This document shows positions 49,876-58,712 of a stretch of DNA of 64,000 nt, piece after piece. The stretch's first letter is position 1; each line of letters begins with the position of its first letter. Position numbers and translations under genes: made by a program. The stretch comes from an uncultured Eubacteriales bacterium (GTDB lineage: Bacteria > Bacillota > Clostridia > Oscillospirales > CAG-272). The notes under the pieces are model-generated. The model had not been told where the DNA came from, ran no database searches, and saw nothing but the letters and a program-made list of their open reading frames with translations. The stretch spans positions 293,718 to 357,717 of the forward strand of contig CAKRZR010000001.1 of the NCBI GenBank assembly GCA_934433485.1, written 5' to 3'.

Positions 49876-51255
49876 TTATTCCTCAAGAATCCCGTCGAGG
49901 GTGGAAATGTACAGATTCGTCGTCACCACCACCACGATGTCGCCGACCTTGATGGTGTCTGTCGCGCCGGGGAAGATCATTGTACTGCCGCGTACAATGC
50001 CGCCGATGAGCAGTTTTTTCTTGAGCCGCAGCTCGGTAAGCGGGATTCCGATCACGGAGGAATCCGCCGTCGCCACGAATTCCATTGCCTCGACCTTACC
50101 GCCGACGAGCTTGTAGAGCGTGCGGATCGCGGAGGACTTTCCCGATTGCCCAAGCGCGCGCACGTATGAGATGATCACATCCGCCGTGAGCTGGAGCGGA
50201 GAAACCGCGCTGTCCAGGTGGATTCCAAGCGCCATCGAGTGGAGCGGTTTTTTCGTGATTTTCGGGATGACCTTCTGTACACCCTCGCCAGCCGCGTACA
50301 GGGACAGCACCATATTGCCCTCGTCCATGCCGGTCAGCGCGATGCAGGCGTCCATATCGCGGATGCCTTCTTCCACCAGCAGCTCGTGATCGGTGCCGTC
50401 GCCGCAAATGATCCGTGCCTTGGGCAGCTCGCGGGACAGCTCAATGCAGCGATCCCGGTTCTGTTCGATGATTTTGACGTGCATGCCGCTTTCGATGAGG
50501 TTTCGCGCCAGATAGTACGCGATCCTGCTGCCGCCGATGATCATTACATTACGGATTGGATCGCCAATCGCGCCGATTTCTCGGAAAAAACGGTGGATCG
50601 CGCTGTGTGTCGCCGTCACGTTGAGAATGTCGCCCGGCTTCATCACGTAGGACGCGGACGGTACGATGACCTCGCCTTCCGCACCGTCCTGAGCAGCGCA
50701 TTGCACCGCACAGACCAGTACGCGCGTCTTATAAAGCGATTTGAGCTGCAACAGGGATACTCCTGCAAGCGGACTATGCTCCGTGATTTTGAGCTGTACC
50801 ATGTCGATCCTGCCGTTCGCGAATGAGTCAACCTTCATCGCGCTTGGAATGCGCAGCATACGGGAAATGGCGTGCGCGGCAGAATAGTCGGGGTTGACCA
50901 TTGTGTCGATGCCGAGATCCTGCCGCATGAAGTCGATTTGTCGATTCAGCTCCGGATTGCGCACGCGTGCCACGCAGTTTTTCGCACCGATCCGTTTTGC
51001 GATCACGCAGGCAAGAATGTTGATCTCATCCTGGGAGGTGCAGGAGATCACCAGATCCGCTTTATCCGCACCCGCCTCACGCAATGTTTCCAGCACAACA
51101 CCGCTGCCGCAGATGCCGATGACGTCGTACGCTTCCTGCAATTCGTAAATCACGGAGGACAGCGGATCGATTACGGTGATGTCATGTCCCTCGGAAAGCA
51201 GCGCGGCAATCAGCTCTTCACCGGTTTTGCCGCCACCGATAATCAAAATATTCAT
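49876..51255 (-). CDS. trkA: Trk potassium transporter regulatory subunit
   Basis: A 459-residue cytoplasmic regulator with two RCK modules. The first begins 'MNILIIGGGKTGEELIAAL', the second 'RNVMIIGGSRIAYYLARNLI'; both are Rossmann NAD(H)/ATP-binding motifs. Each is followed by an RCK_C domain ('SPLAGVSLLQL' and 'SSVIGIPLTEL'-like 'DSSVIGIPLTELRLKK'). ATG at 51255 sits at the start of the first Rossmann strand; the longer frame adds a segment without homology. No good ribosome site is visible. It lies immediately upstream of trkH. Confidence 0.95.
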   Translation of the reverse strand: MNILIIGGGKTGEELIAALLSEGHDITVIDPLSSVIYELQEAYDVIGICGSGVVLETLREAGADKADLVISCTSQDEINILACVIAKRIGAKNCVARVRNPELNRQIDFMRQDLGIDTMVNPDYSAAHAISRMLRIPSAMKVDSFANGRIDMVQLKITEHSPLAGVSLLQLKSLYKTRVLVCAVQCAAQDGAEGEVIVPSASYVMKPGDILNVTATHSAIHRFFREIGAIGDPIRNVMIIGGSRIAYYLARNLIESGMHVKIIEQNRDRCIELSRELPKARIICGDGTDHELLVEEGIRDMDACIALTGMDEGNMVLSLYAAGEGVQKVIPKITKKPLHSMALGIHLDSAVSPLQLTADVIISYVRALGQSGKSSAIRTLYKLVGGKVEAMEFVATADSSVIGIPLTELRLKKKLLIGGIVRGSTMIFPGATDTIKVGDIVVVVTTNLYISTLDGILEE

Positions 51256-51319
51256 AACAATGCAGACAGAATGCGGGGAAAAACCGAAAAAAGTCTTTCC
51301 CCACGCTCCTTTTCCTATT

Positions 51320-51892
51320 TTAATGCAGAGATCCCTCAAGAATCGTTCCGTCCGGGTGGAACAGCGGCAGCTTTTCGAGATACTGAATATCCTTCCGTGT
51401 CTGCGAATCGCCCTCTGCCAGGATCGCCAGTCTGCCCACGATCTCGCCGCCGGCAGCCTTGACCAATTCTTCCACGGCGTGCAGGCTTTCTCCTGTCGAG
51501 ATCACGTCGTCTACGATGCAGATACGTGCGCCGCGGATCAGGTCAGCGTCCGCCTTGTCGAGGAACAGATGTTGCTCGCCGGCGGTTGTGATGGAGTGCA
51601 CCGGCACGTCAAATACTTCCTGCATGTATGCTTTCGCCTTTTTGCGTGCGACCAGATACTTCTGGTTCCCGGCAAGGCGCGCCATTTCGTGTGCCAACGG
51701 GATTCCCTTTGCCTCCGCGGTGATGATGTAGTCATACTTGGGCGCGATGGCGAGCAGTTCTTTTGCTGCGGCGGTGGTCAGCTCCGGATCGCCGAAAATC
51801 ACGAACGCGCCGATTGCCAGATTGTCGTTGAGCGCGCAGATCGGCAGCTCCCGGTGCAGTCCGGCGATGGTCATCGGATAAGTTTTTCTCAT
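51320..51892 (-). CDS. Phosphoribosyltransferase family protein (adenine PRT-like)
   Basis: A 190-residue type I phosphoribosyltransferase. The PRPP loop is 'RICIVDDVISTGESLHAV', and 'IITAEAKGIPLAHEMA' is the adenine-PRT-like early block. Its C-terminus ends in 'GTILEGSLH'. It differs from canonical Apt in detail, and xanthine PRT or a PurR-like sensor is possible. GGAG precedes the ATG. It lies 91 bases after pheT and 64 before trkA, all on the same strand. Confidence 0.8.
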   Translation of the reverse strand: MRKTYPMTIAGLHRELPICALNDNLAIGAFVIFGDPELTTAAAKELLAIAPKYDYIITAEAKGIPLAHEMARLAGNQKYLVARKKAKAYMQEVFDVPVHSITTAGEQHLFLDKADADLIRGARICIVDDVISTGESLHAVEELVKAAGGEIVGRLAILAEGDSQTRKDIQYLEKLPLFHPDGTILEGSLH

Positions 51893-51923
51893 AATTGTAT
51901 ACTCCTATACCAGTTGATAGACG

Positions 51924-51972
51924 GGATTCCGGTACAAAAACGTACTTTGTTTTCCATTTTGCACCGGAAACC
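51924..51972 (-). other. Leader hairpin between pheT and the phosphoribosyltransferase gene
   Basis: On the minus strand GGTTTCCGGT (51963-51972) pairs, with one mismatch, with ACCGGAATCC (51924-51933). No U-tract follows. It does not match the purine riboswitch core that I know. It may be a terminator remnant, an mRNA stability element or a leader structure. Confidence 0.4.
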
Positions 51973-51983
51973 ACTATAGTTGT

Positions 51984-54410
51984 TTATTTCCGCAGGGTAA
52001 TGCCGTGAATTTCCGCGAGCTTGCCCAAAATTTTCTGAATCGCGTCGTCCGCTTCGGTATCTGTCATTGTGTGATCGTCTTCCCGCAGCATCACGGCGAA
52101 CGAAACGCTCTTCTTGTCGATGCCAACCTGTGGACCTCTGTATACGTCGAACAGCTCCGCGGAAACGACGACCTTGCCGCCGGAAGCCTTGATCTCGCGC
52201 GCAATGGTGCCGACGGGGGTGTCTTCATCGCAGACGAACGAGAAATCTCTCTCCAGTGCCGGATATTTCGGCAGCGGCTTGTAGTCCATCATGACGCGGC
52301 GCAGCGCGTAGAGAGCTTCCATATCCAGCTCGCACACGTACACCGGCATCGTGAAGTTATAGTTGTCTGCGGTCGCCGGGTGCAGTTCACCGAATGTCGC
52401 GATGACTTTGTCGTTTTTCATGATCTTGGCGCAGCGACCCGGATGGAACGTCGGCTCGTTGGTGCAGGGAACATAGTCCGCATCCTCGATCCCGGCGATG
52501 GCAAGCACCGCCTCCAGGTAACCCTTCATCCGATAGAATCCGGCGCCATTCTTACCCTTCAGATCCACAAAGCCGATGGACAGACGGTACGGCTCCGCGG
52601 GCAGCTCACCTTCCTTACCGGGCAGATACACGCGCGCCAGTTCAAATAACGTCACATCGTAATTCTTGACTGCCACGTTGTCGGAGAGTACCTTGAGCAT
52701 GGACGGCAGGAGAGTCGTGCGCATCACGGAGGTGTCCTCGCCGAGCGGATTGGAGATTACCACAGACTTGCGGCGAATATCGTCAGCGGCAAGACGGATC
52801 TTTTCGTAATAGGATGGGCTGATAAATGAGAACGTCTCGATCTCGTCAATGCCCATACCGCAGAGCATATCGTGCAGATGCACATCGAACTTCTGTCTCT
52901 CTGTGCGTGCGCCAACCGTCGGGGTAGCGGCGGCGGACAGTGTGGATTCAATCTTGTTGTAGCCGTACATGCGGAGCACTTCCTCGGCGAGGTCGTTCAT
53001 GCAGCGTACGTCGTCGCGGTAGGTCGGCACGGTGACAGTGGTCAGATCGTCGTTCAGCTTGAAGTCGAGGGAACGCAGAATCGACGCCATGTAGTCTCTC
53101 GTCAGGTGCACGCCGAGGAACGTGTTGATCCGATCGCAGTCAAGGGGCATTTCGTACGGGATCTTTTTCTCCGGATACACATCGATGGTGCCATCCACGA
53201 TTTCCCCCGCACCGAGCAGTGCCACCAGTTCGCAGGCGCGATCGAGAGCGGGCATGGTATTTTCGCAGTCCAGTCCCTTTTCAAACCGTGCGGAGGATTC
53301 CGTGCGCATGCCGAGCTTCTTTGCGCTGATGCGGACATTGCCCGGATGGAACATGGCGGATTCAAAGACCACCGTCGCGGTATCGTCCGTGATCTCGCTG
53401 TTCAGACCGCCCATGACGCCTGCCAGCGCGACTGCCTTCTTTTCATCTGCGATCACGAGCATGGAGGAATCGAGCGTGTGCTTCTGATTGTCGAGGGAGA
53501 CGTACTCCTCGTTGTCCCCCGCGTTGCGCACGATAATGTGGGAGCCGTCGAGGCACTTGTAGTCAAAGGCGTGCATCGGCTGACCATATTCGAGCATAAC
53601 GTAGTTCGTGATGTCTACGATGTTGTTGATCGGGCGCACACCGGACGCGCGCAGACGCATACGGAGCCACAGCGGGGAAGGCGCGATCTTTACATTTTTG
53701 ACCACACGCGCGGAGTACCGGGTGCAGAGCGTCGGGTTTTCCACCGTCACGCTCAGATATTTATCGATGGTTTCTCCATCGTTCGCGGCAGCGGGGCATT
53801 TCGGCGTCGGCAAATGGAGCGCGCGGTCAAAGGATACAGCGGTTTCTCTTGCCAAACCGATGACGGAGAGGCAGTCCGGACGGTTCGAGGTGATCTCAAA
53901 TTCAACAGATGTGTCGGAGAGCATGAGTACCTTCCGGATATCCTCTCCGATCGGCGCGTCCGCGAGTCCGACGTCGTTCAGAATGAGGATTCCATCCTCG
54001 ATGGCGCCGGGCATGTCGTGTGTAGTCAGCCCAAGCTCGCCAATGGAGCAGAGCATGCCGCAGGAAACCTCGCCGCGGAGCTTGCCCTTTTTAATTTTCA
54101 CGCCGCCGGGCAGTGTGGAACCATCTGTCGCCACGGGAACGACCGCACCGGCAAACACATTCTGCGCGCCGGTTACGATCTGCACAGGCTCGCCGGCACC
54201 GATGTCCACCTGACAGATTTGCAGGTGATCGGAATTTGCGTGCGGCGCTACGGAGAGGAGCTTGCCGACCACCACACCGGTGATGTCCTCCGCCAGTACC
54301 TCATAGGTTTCGACCTTGGAGCCCGTTAAGGTCATCCGGTCACAGTAATCTTTTATCGAAATATCGCTGACATCCGTGAAATCTGCCAGCCAATTCATGG
54401 AAAGCTGCAT
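51984..54410 (-). CDS. pheT: Phenylalanyl-tRNA synthetase beta subunit
   Basis: PheT is the large subunit of the (alpha-beta)2 synthetase that charges tRNA-Phe. The 808-residue protein has the full set of domains: the N-terminal tRNA-binding OB fold ('VVVGKLLSVAPHANSDHLQICQVDIG' in parts, ~40-150), B3/B4 editing domain, B5, the inactive synthetase-like core, and a C-terminal anticodon-binding fold ('FSFVCDEDTPVGTIAREI'). The length is normal. AGGAG precedes the ATG. It is the third gene behind the T-box. Confidence 0.97.
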   Translation of the reverse strand: MQLSMNWLADFTDVSDISIKDYCDRMTLTGSKVETYEVLAEDITGVVVGKLLSVAPHANSDHLQICQVDIGAGEPVQIVTGAQNVFAGAVVPVATDGSTLPGGVKIKKGKLRGEVSCGMLCSIGELGLTTHDMPGAIEDGILILNDVGLADAPIGEDIRKVLMLSDTSVEFEITSNRPDCLSVIGLARETAVSFDRALHLPTPKCPAAANDGETIDKYLSVTVENPTLCTRYSARVVKNVKIAPSPLWLRMRLRASGVRPINNIVDITNYVMLEYGQPMHAFDYKCLDGSHIIVRNAGDNEEYVSLDNQKHTLDSSMLVIADEKKAVALAGVMGGLNSEITDDTATVVFESAMFHPGNVRISAKKLGMRTESSARFEKGLDCENTMPALDRACELVALLGAGEIVDGTIDVYPEKKIPYEMPLDCDRINTFLGVHLTRDYMASILRSLDFKLNDDLTTVTVPTYRDDVRCMNDLAEEVLRMYGYNKIESTLSAAATPTVGARTERQKFDVHLHDMLCGMGIDEIETFSFISPSYYEKIRLAADDIRRKSVVISNPLGEDTSVMRTTLLPSMLKVLSDNVAVKNYDVTLFELARVYLPGKEGELPAEPYRLSIGFVDLKGKNGAGFYRMKGYLEAVLAIAGIEDADYVPCTNEPTFHPGRCAKIMKNDKVIATFGELHPATADNYNFTMPVYVCELDMEALYALRRVMMDYKPLPKYPALERDFSFVCDEDTPVGTIAREIKASGGKVVVSAELFDVYRGPQVGIDKKSVSFAVMLREDDHTMTDTEADDAIQKILGKLAEIHGITLRK

Positions 54411-54459
54411 ACTATAATCTCCTGATTTTTATTGAAATACGATGATTCTCGGAACAAAA

Positions 54460-55473
54460 TCAGAACTGGTGCAGGAACCGCACGTCGTTCTCGTACAGAT
54501 GGCGCATATCGTCGATGTGGTATTTGAGCATGACGATCCGCTCGATGCCGAGACCGAACGCGAAGCCGCTGTACACCTCAGGATCGATGCCGCACATCCG
54601 CAGTACGTTCGGGTGTACCATACCGGCGCCGAGGATCTCGATCCAGCCCTCGCCCTTGCACAGACGACAGCCCTTGCCGCCGCATGCGAAGCAGGAAACG
54701 TCGACCTCCGCGGACGGTTCCGTAAACGGGAAATGGTGCGGGCGGAAACGAATGCGTGTATCTGCGCCGAACATTGTCTGTGCGAACATTTCGAGCGTGC
54801 CTTTCAGGTCGCCCATCGTGATGCCCTTATCGACCACAAGTCCCTCGCACTGATGGAACAGCGGGGAATGCGTCGCGTCTACAGCGTCGGAGCGGTATAC
54901 TCTGCCGGGAGAGATGATCTTGATCGGCGGCTTCTGCTTTTCCATGACGCGCGCCTGTACCGGAGAGGTCTGGGAACGGAGCAGAATGTTTTCGGTGATG
55001 TAGAATGTATCCTGTGTGTCGCGCGCCGGGTGATCCTTCGGAATGTTCAGCGCCTGGAAGTTGTAGTAATCGTACTCTACCTCCGGACCGTCTGCAATGG
55101 AATAGCCCATGCCGAGGAAGATTTCCTCCAGCTGTCTCTGTACGAGCGCGATTGGGTGCGGCTTGCCGACGTGGATCTTATCGCCGGGAACCGTCACGTC
55201 GAGCTTTTCCGATTGGAGCTTTGCTTCCAACGCAGCGGATTTCAGCGCAGCCGTCTTCTTTTCGATTTCTTCCTCGATTGCCGCGCGGACTTCATTCGCG
55301 AGCTGACCGACAACGGGTCTTTCCTCTGCGGAGAGCTTGCCCATGCCGCGCAGAACGGCGGTCAGCTCTCCTTTTTTTCCCAGATACTGGATCCGCAGCG
55401 CTTCTACATCGGCACCGGCGTCCGAGAGAGCCTTCAGCGCATCCGTTTTGATTTTCAAAAGCGTTTCTTTCAT
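54460..55473 (-). CDS. pheS: Phenylalanyl-tRNA synthetase alpha subunit
   Basis: The 337-residue catalytic class II subunit. It has an N-terminal coiled coil (~1-90), motif 1 around 'PHPIALVQRQLEEIF', motif 2 'FHQCEGLVVDKGITMGDL', and motif 3 'GFAFGLGIERIVMLKY'. 'FRPHHFPFTEPSAEVDVSCFACGGKGC' (read in parts) includes a Cys-rich insert typical of many Firmicutes. AAGGAAG precedes the ATG. It is 54 bases downstream of the histidine phosphatase gene and 49 upstream of pheT. Confidence 0.97.
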   Translation of the reverse strand: MKETLLKIKTDALKALSDAGADVEALRIQYLGKKGELTAVLRGMGKLSAEERPVVGQLANEVRAAIEEEIEKKTAALKSAALEAKLQSEKLDVTVPGDKIHVGKPHPIALVQRQLEEIFLGMGYSIADGPEVEYDYYNFQALNIPKDHPARDTQDTFYITENILLRSQTSPVQARVMEKQKPPIKIISPGRVYRSDAVDATHSPLFHQCEGLVVDKGITMGDLKGTLEMFAQTMFGADTRIRFRPHHFPFTEPSAEVDVSCFACGGKGCRLCKGEGWIEILGAGMVHPNVLRMCGIDPEVYSGFAFGLGIERIVMLKYHIDDMRHLYENDVRFLHQF

Positions 55474-55527
55474 GGATCTTCTTCCTTTATATAGATAATG
55501 GATTTCGTTTTGTTGAGAGCGGCTGGA

Positions 55528-56259
55528 TTACCGGATCTCCGACGCGTACAGACCGCTTGCCGAAATCGGCTCACCACCCGCAAAGAGATGGGAAGTGTCA
55601 CCTACGCTGACCAGGCGCGCGTTTGCCGTGTGTTCGCGGTGCATTTCCATCATGACCGTTGTCACCGAGGATACCGGCAGAAAGAGCGTGTGCCACGTAA
55701 ACGGCAGGGAAGCGTGCATAAAGTGCGCGAGCAATGCGTTGCCGAGACCGAGATGGCAGAACAGGGCGACCGTATCCTTCGATTCCTCATATCCCGGCTT
55801 CACATCGTAAAAACCGGTCTCATTGCGTACAAAGCCCCACTCTTCACACAGCGCGTCCAAATGGGCGGAGATCTCGTCAAAGGCTTCCGGAATGCCGGTG
55901 CCTGCGTAGATCGGCGCGTTTTTCCAGGCTTCCGGATCCCAGACGCCGGGAATGCGCATCCATTCCTCCGGCGGCATGTTCCACGGGCAGGTGTTTTCCG
56001 CACCGCCGCGTACGACGTATTTTGTTTTTAATCCGCGCGGAAATTCCTGGAGCCAGGACAGCTCCTCCGCTTCGATCCCGAGTCGGTCAAGGGTTGGCTT
56101 CGCGGTCAGCTTGGCACGCCCGAGCGGAGAAACGTACGCTTTCGTAATGTGTTCATTGACCATCCGATTTGAGAGGAGATCGGCTTCTTTATAGCCTTTT
56201 TCGGTCAGGGAATCGGTCGGATAATACGGCTCTGCATGGCGGATGATTAAAAATCGCAT
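55528..56259 (-). CDS. Histidine phosphatase family protein
   Basis: A 243-residue phosphoglycerate-mutase-like phosphatase. The active-site motif is 'LIIRHAEPYYPTD' with the catalytic His near residue 7; 'YVSPLGRAKLTAKPTL' carries the second Arg, and 'VALFCHLGLGNALLAHF' the second His. The C-terminal part has 'VTTVMMEMHREHTANARLVSVGD', a family feature. Substrate unknown. GAGGTAG precedes the ATG; the longer frame lies in the T-box terminator. It is the first gene behind the T-box and precedes pheS. Confidence 0.9.
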   Translation of the reverse strand: MRFLIIRHAEPYYPTDSLTEKGYKEADLLSNRMVNEHITKAYVSPLGRAKLTAKPTLDRLGIEAEELSWLQEFPRGLKTKYVVRGGAENTCPWNMPPEEWMRIPGVWDPEAWKNAPIYAGTGIPEAFDEISAHLDALCEEWGFVRNETGFYDVKPGYEESKDTVALFCHLGLGNALLAHFMHASLPFTWHTLFLPVSSVTTVMMEMHREHTANARLVSVGDTSHLFAGGEPISASGLYASEIR

Positions 56260-56288
56260 AAGTTCTACCTCATTTTGTGTTCTGCTTT

Positions 56289-56652
56289 TCCATAAAAAAA
56301 TCCTCGTCACCCAAACGATTGGGACGAGGCTGCATGCTCCGCGGTACCACCCAAATTCCGGCAAAATAACGCCGGCACTTGTTGTCGGATCGCGCTGTTC
56401 CGGGACTGTTCTGCGCCCAAGCCATATTGGCAGGCTACATACGAAAAACACGACGTATGCAGCGCGTCCTTGGGGATAACGGACCCGCCGGGATCACTCC
56501 CACTCCGAGGGTGAAATGCGAAACCGATCTCACGGAGGCAGCTTTCAGCAGGGAACTGTCTCTCTCTGTGCGCGATCCTATCGGCAAGCGAACCTCATCA
56601 ACGCGTTTCTTTATGGCGTCCGGCGAAAAATAGAAGATACCGGACGATACAG
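56289..56652 (-). promoter_or_regulatory. T-box riboswitch leader with Phe specifier
   Basis: The transcript, read on the minus strand, has a stem I with the AGAGA and CTGCTGAAAGCTG terminal elements, then a specifier region with TTC at 56513-56515 followed by A, a Phe codon. The T-box GGGTGGTACCGCGG lies at 56339-56352, and UGGU in it is right for the tRNA NCCA end. The competing terminator pairs CCTCGTC with GACGAGG (56302-56329) and ends in seven Ts (56294-56300). T-box leaders sense uncharged tRNA and allow read-through. The leader explains most of the 511-base gap to ptsH. Confidence 0.9.
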
Positions 56653-56656
56653 GAAT

Positions 56657-56685
56657 AGTATAGCATAAAATCGCGCGTCATGCAA
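56657..56685 (-). promoter_or_regulatory. Sigma-A promoter of the T-box pheST operon
   Basis: On the minus strand TTGCAT (56680-56685), 17 bases, TATACT (56657-56662). Confidence 0.85.
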
Positions 56686-56770
56686 GAGATAAACGCAATT
56701 TTTCGGTATTTCTTTTGCAGAAACTGTCCATACTATCGCAAGAGATACACAGTTGCAGGGAGATACTTCT

Positions 56771-57031
56771 ATGAAACAAGCAAAATACATTCTGACCGAT
56801 GAAAATGGCATCCACGCAAGACCCGCCGGTGTGATTGTGCAGACCGCCAAGCGCGCACAGTCCACTGTCACACTGACTCTCGGGGACAAAACGGCGGATG
56901 CGAAAAAACTCTTTTCCGTCATGGCGCTCGGCGGACATACGGGAGATACGCTTGTGATCGAGGCAGTTGGCACAGACGAGGACAACGCGGTCGAAAATCT
57001 GCTCGCGGAGCTTGTCCGTATCGGGCTGTAA
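56771..57031 (+). CDS. ptsH: HPr-type phosphocarrier protein lacking Ser46
   Basis: HPr relays phosphate from enzyme I to sugar-specific PTS components. The 86-residue protein has the active site H15 in 'NGIHARPAG', the usual position, and normal length. By alignment to Bacillus HPr the regulatory Ser46 is K46 ('DAKKLFSVMALG'), so HprK-type regulatory phosphorylation at that site is not possible. A serine is present at position 49. The ATG at 56771 has GGGAG nine bases upstream. It is the first gene before ptsI, 21 bases apart. Confidence 0.93.
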   Translation: MKQAKYILTDENGIHARPAGVIVQTAKRAQSTVTLTLGDKTADAKKLFSVMALGGHTGDTLVIEAVGTDEDNAVENLLAELVRIGL

Positions 57032-57052
57032 CGGCGGAAAGGAGAATGCGAT

Positions 57053-58711
57053 ATGATTGTGTACAGCGGCATTGGCGGCAGTCCGTACCAGGCGCGCGGG
57101 ATCCTGCATTTTTGGGGCACCTGTGACGATACAAGGGAGGTACATGCGCCGCCTGTATCCGATGATCCGGAGATGCAGACAGCCCGTTTTCACGACGCGG
57201 CATCCGCTTTGGCAAAAACGCTGGATGAATACTATAAAAACGCCGTTTTGCGTGTGGGAGAGGCGGAAGCGGAGATTTTTGCGGCGCAGAAAATGATGCT
57301 CACCGCGGAGGAATTTACCGACCCGGTCACAGATGCGATTGCCAGTGGAAAATCCGCCGTGGATGCGGTGCGTGAAACCGGTGACGCGCTTGCCGGTACA
57401 CTGGGCGCGATGGACAGCGAATATATGCGCGCCCGTGCCGCCGATGTCCGTCAGCTTGCACGAGATCTTATCAACCTATTGTTGGAAAAACCGGCGGAGA
57501 ACACTGCGCTGCCGGAGGCGGACAGACCGTATATTCTGGCAGCGCGCGATCTTTCACCAGCGCAGACCATCGATTTAGACTTGTCGCGGGTACGCGGCTT
57601 TGTCACGGAAGGCGGCAGCGGGACTTCGCATACGGCAATTCTCGCGCGCACCATGCGGATACCGGCGGTCGTTTCGCTCGGCGGGCTCGACGCTGCATTG
57701 GAAGGGCATGACTGTATTGTGGATGGCAAAAATGGCGTGCTGATGATAGATCCGGACGCAGCAGCCATTGATAAGTATGAGAAAGCCAGAGAGAGCGCGG
57801 AAAAACGGTCGCTTGCACAGGAGAAGGTACGCGGCATACGACTGCGGGACGCGCACGGCAACCCATTCCCGATTCTGGCAAACGCCGGGAATCTGTCGGA
57901 GATACGCACGGCGGCGGAGGCGGATGCGGAGGGGATCGGACTGTTTCGCAGCGAATTTTTGTTTTTATCGCTCGGACATTCGCCGTCCGAGGAGGAGCAG
58001 TTTTCGGTGTATAGGGAAGCGGCGGAGTGTATGCGCGGCGGAGAGGTGATTGTGCGCACCCTGGATGCCGGCGCGGACAAAGCGTTGCCCTGGCTACGGG
58101 AGGATACGATCGAGAAAAATCCCGCGCTTGGATGTCGTGCGGTACGGCTGTGCCTCCGTCATCCGGAAATACTCGTGACCCAGCTGCGCGCGCTGTACCG
58201 TGCCGCCGCGTATGGGAAAATCGCCGCGATGATTCCGATGATCACGCTGCCGCGGGAGCTCGCGGAGGTCAAAAAAATCGCTGCACAGGTGCGGACAGCA
58301 TTATCGACGGAGCATATCCCATATGATCAGGACATGAAAATCGGGATCATGATCGAAACGCCGTCCGCGGCACTGCTTAGCGAGGAGCTTGCGACCATGG
58401 CGGATTTTTTCTCCATCGGCACAAACGATCTTATCCAGTATACACTTGCCGTGGATCGGGAAAACGCGCTTGTCGCCTCTCTTGCCGACCCGCTCGCAGA
58501 ATCCGTACAGATCCTCATACGCAAAATCGCCGCGGCGGCTGTGGGGCATGGGATCCCGGTCAGCGTCTGCGGCGAGCTTGGAGCGGATGCGCGGTATATT
58601 CCGTTTTTCGTGGACTGCGGGATCCGCAAGCTGTCCGTTTCTCCCGGCATGGTGCTCTCGGTGCGGCAAACGGTGGCGGAGGCACTGCACGAGACAAGCC
58701 TGCGGCTGTAG
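57053..58711 (+). CDS. ptsI: PTS enzyme I (phosphoenolpyruvate-protein phosphotransferase)
   Basis: Enzyme I takes phosphate from PEP and passes it to HPr. The 552-residue protein shows the active-site H193 in 'GGSGTSHTAILAR', the PEP-binding 'GIGLFRSEFLF', and the C-terminal 'IMIETPSAALLSEEL' with 'FFSIGTNDLIQYTLA' and 'VCGELGAD'. It is slightly shorter than the Bacillus protein. GAAAGGAG precedes the ATG. It converges on ruvB with a one-base gap and no visible terminator. Confidence 0.95.
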   Translation: MIVYSGIGGSPYQARGILHFWGTCDDTREVHAPPVSDDPEMQTARFHDAASALAKTLDEYYKNAVLRVGEAEAEIFAAQKMMLTAEEFTDPVTDAIASGKSAVDAVRETGDALAGTLGAMDSEYMRARAADVRQLARDLINLLLEKPAENTALPEADRPYILAARDLSPAQTIDLDLSRVRGFVTEGGSGTSHTAILARTMRIPAVVSLGGLDAALEGHDCIVDGKNGVLMIDPDAAAIDKYEKARESAEKRSLAQEKVRGIRLRDAHGNPFPILANAGNLSEIRTAAEADAEGIGLFRSEFLFLSLGHSPSEEEQFSVYREAAECMRGGEVIVRTLDAGADKALPWLREDTIEKNPALGCRAVRLCLRHPEILVTQLRALYRAAAYGKIAAMIPMITLPRELAEVKKIAAQVRTALSTEHIPYDQDMKIGIMIETPSAALLSEELATMADFFSIGTNDLIQYTLAVDRENALVASLADPLAESVQILIRKIAAAAVGHGIPVSVCGELGADARYIPFFVDCGIRKLSVSPGMVLSVRQTVAEALHETSLRL

Positions 58712-58712
58712 G

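Noticed and set aside
51924..51972. Purine riboswitch before the phosphoribosyltransferase gene
   Set aside because: The conserved loop and junction bases of that riboswitch are not seen. Only a simple hairpin is supported.
52872..54329. A 485-codon frame antisense to pheT
   Set aside because: pheT is unambiguous across the whole stretch, so this is a shadow.
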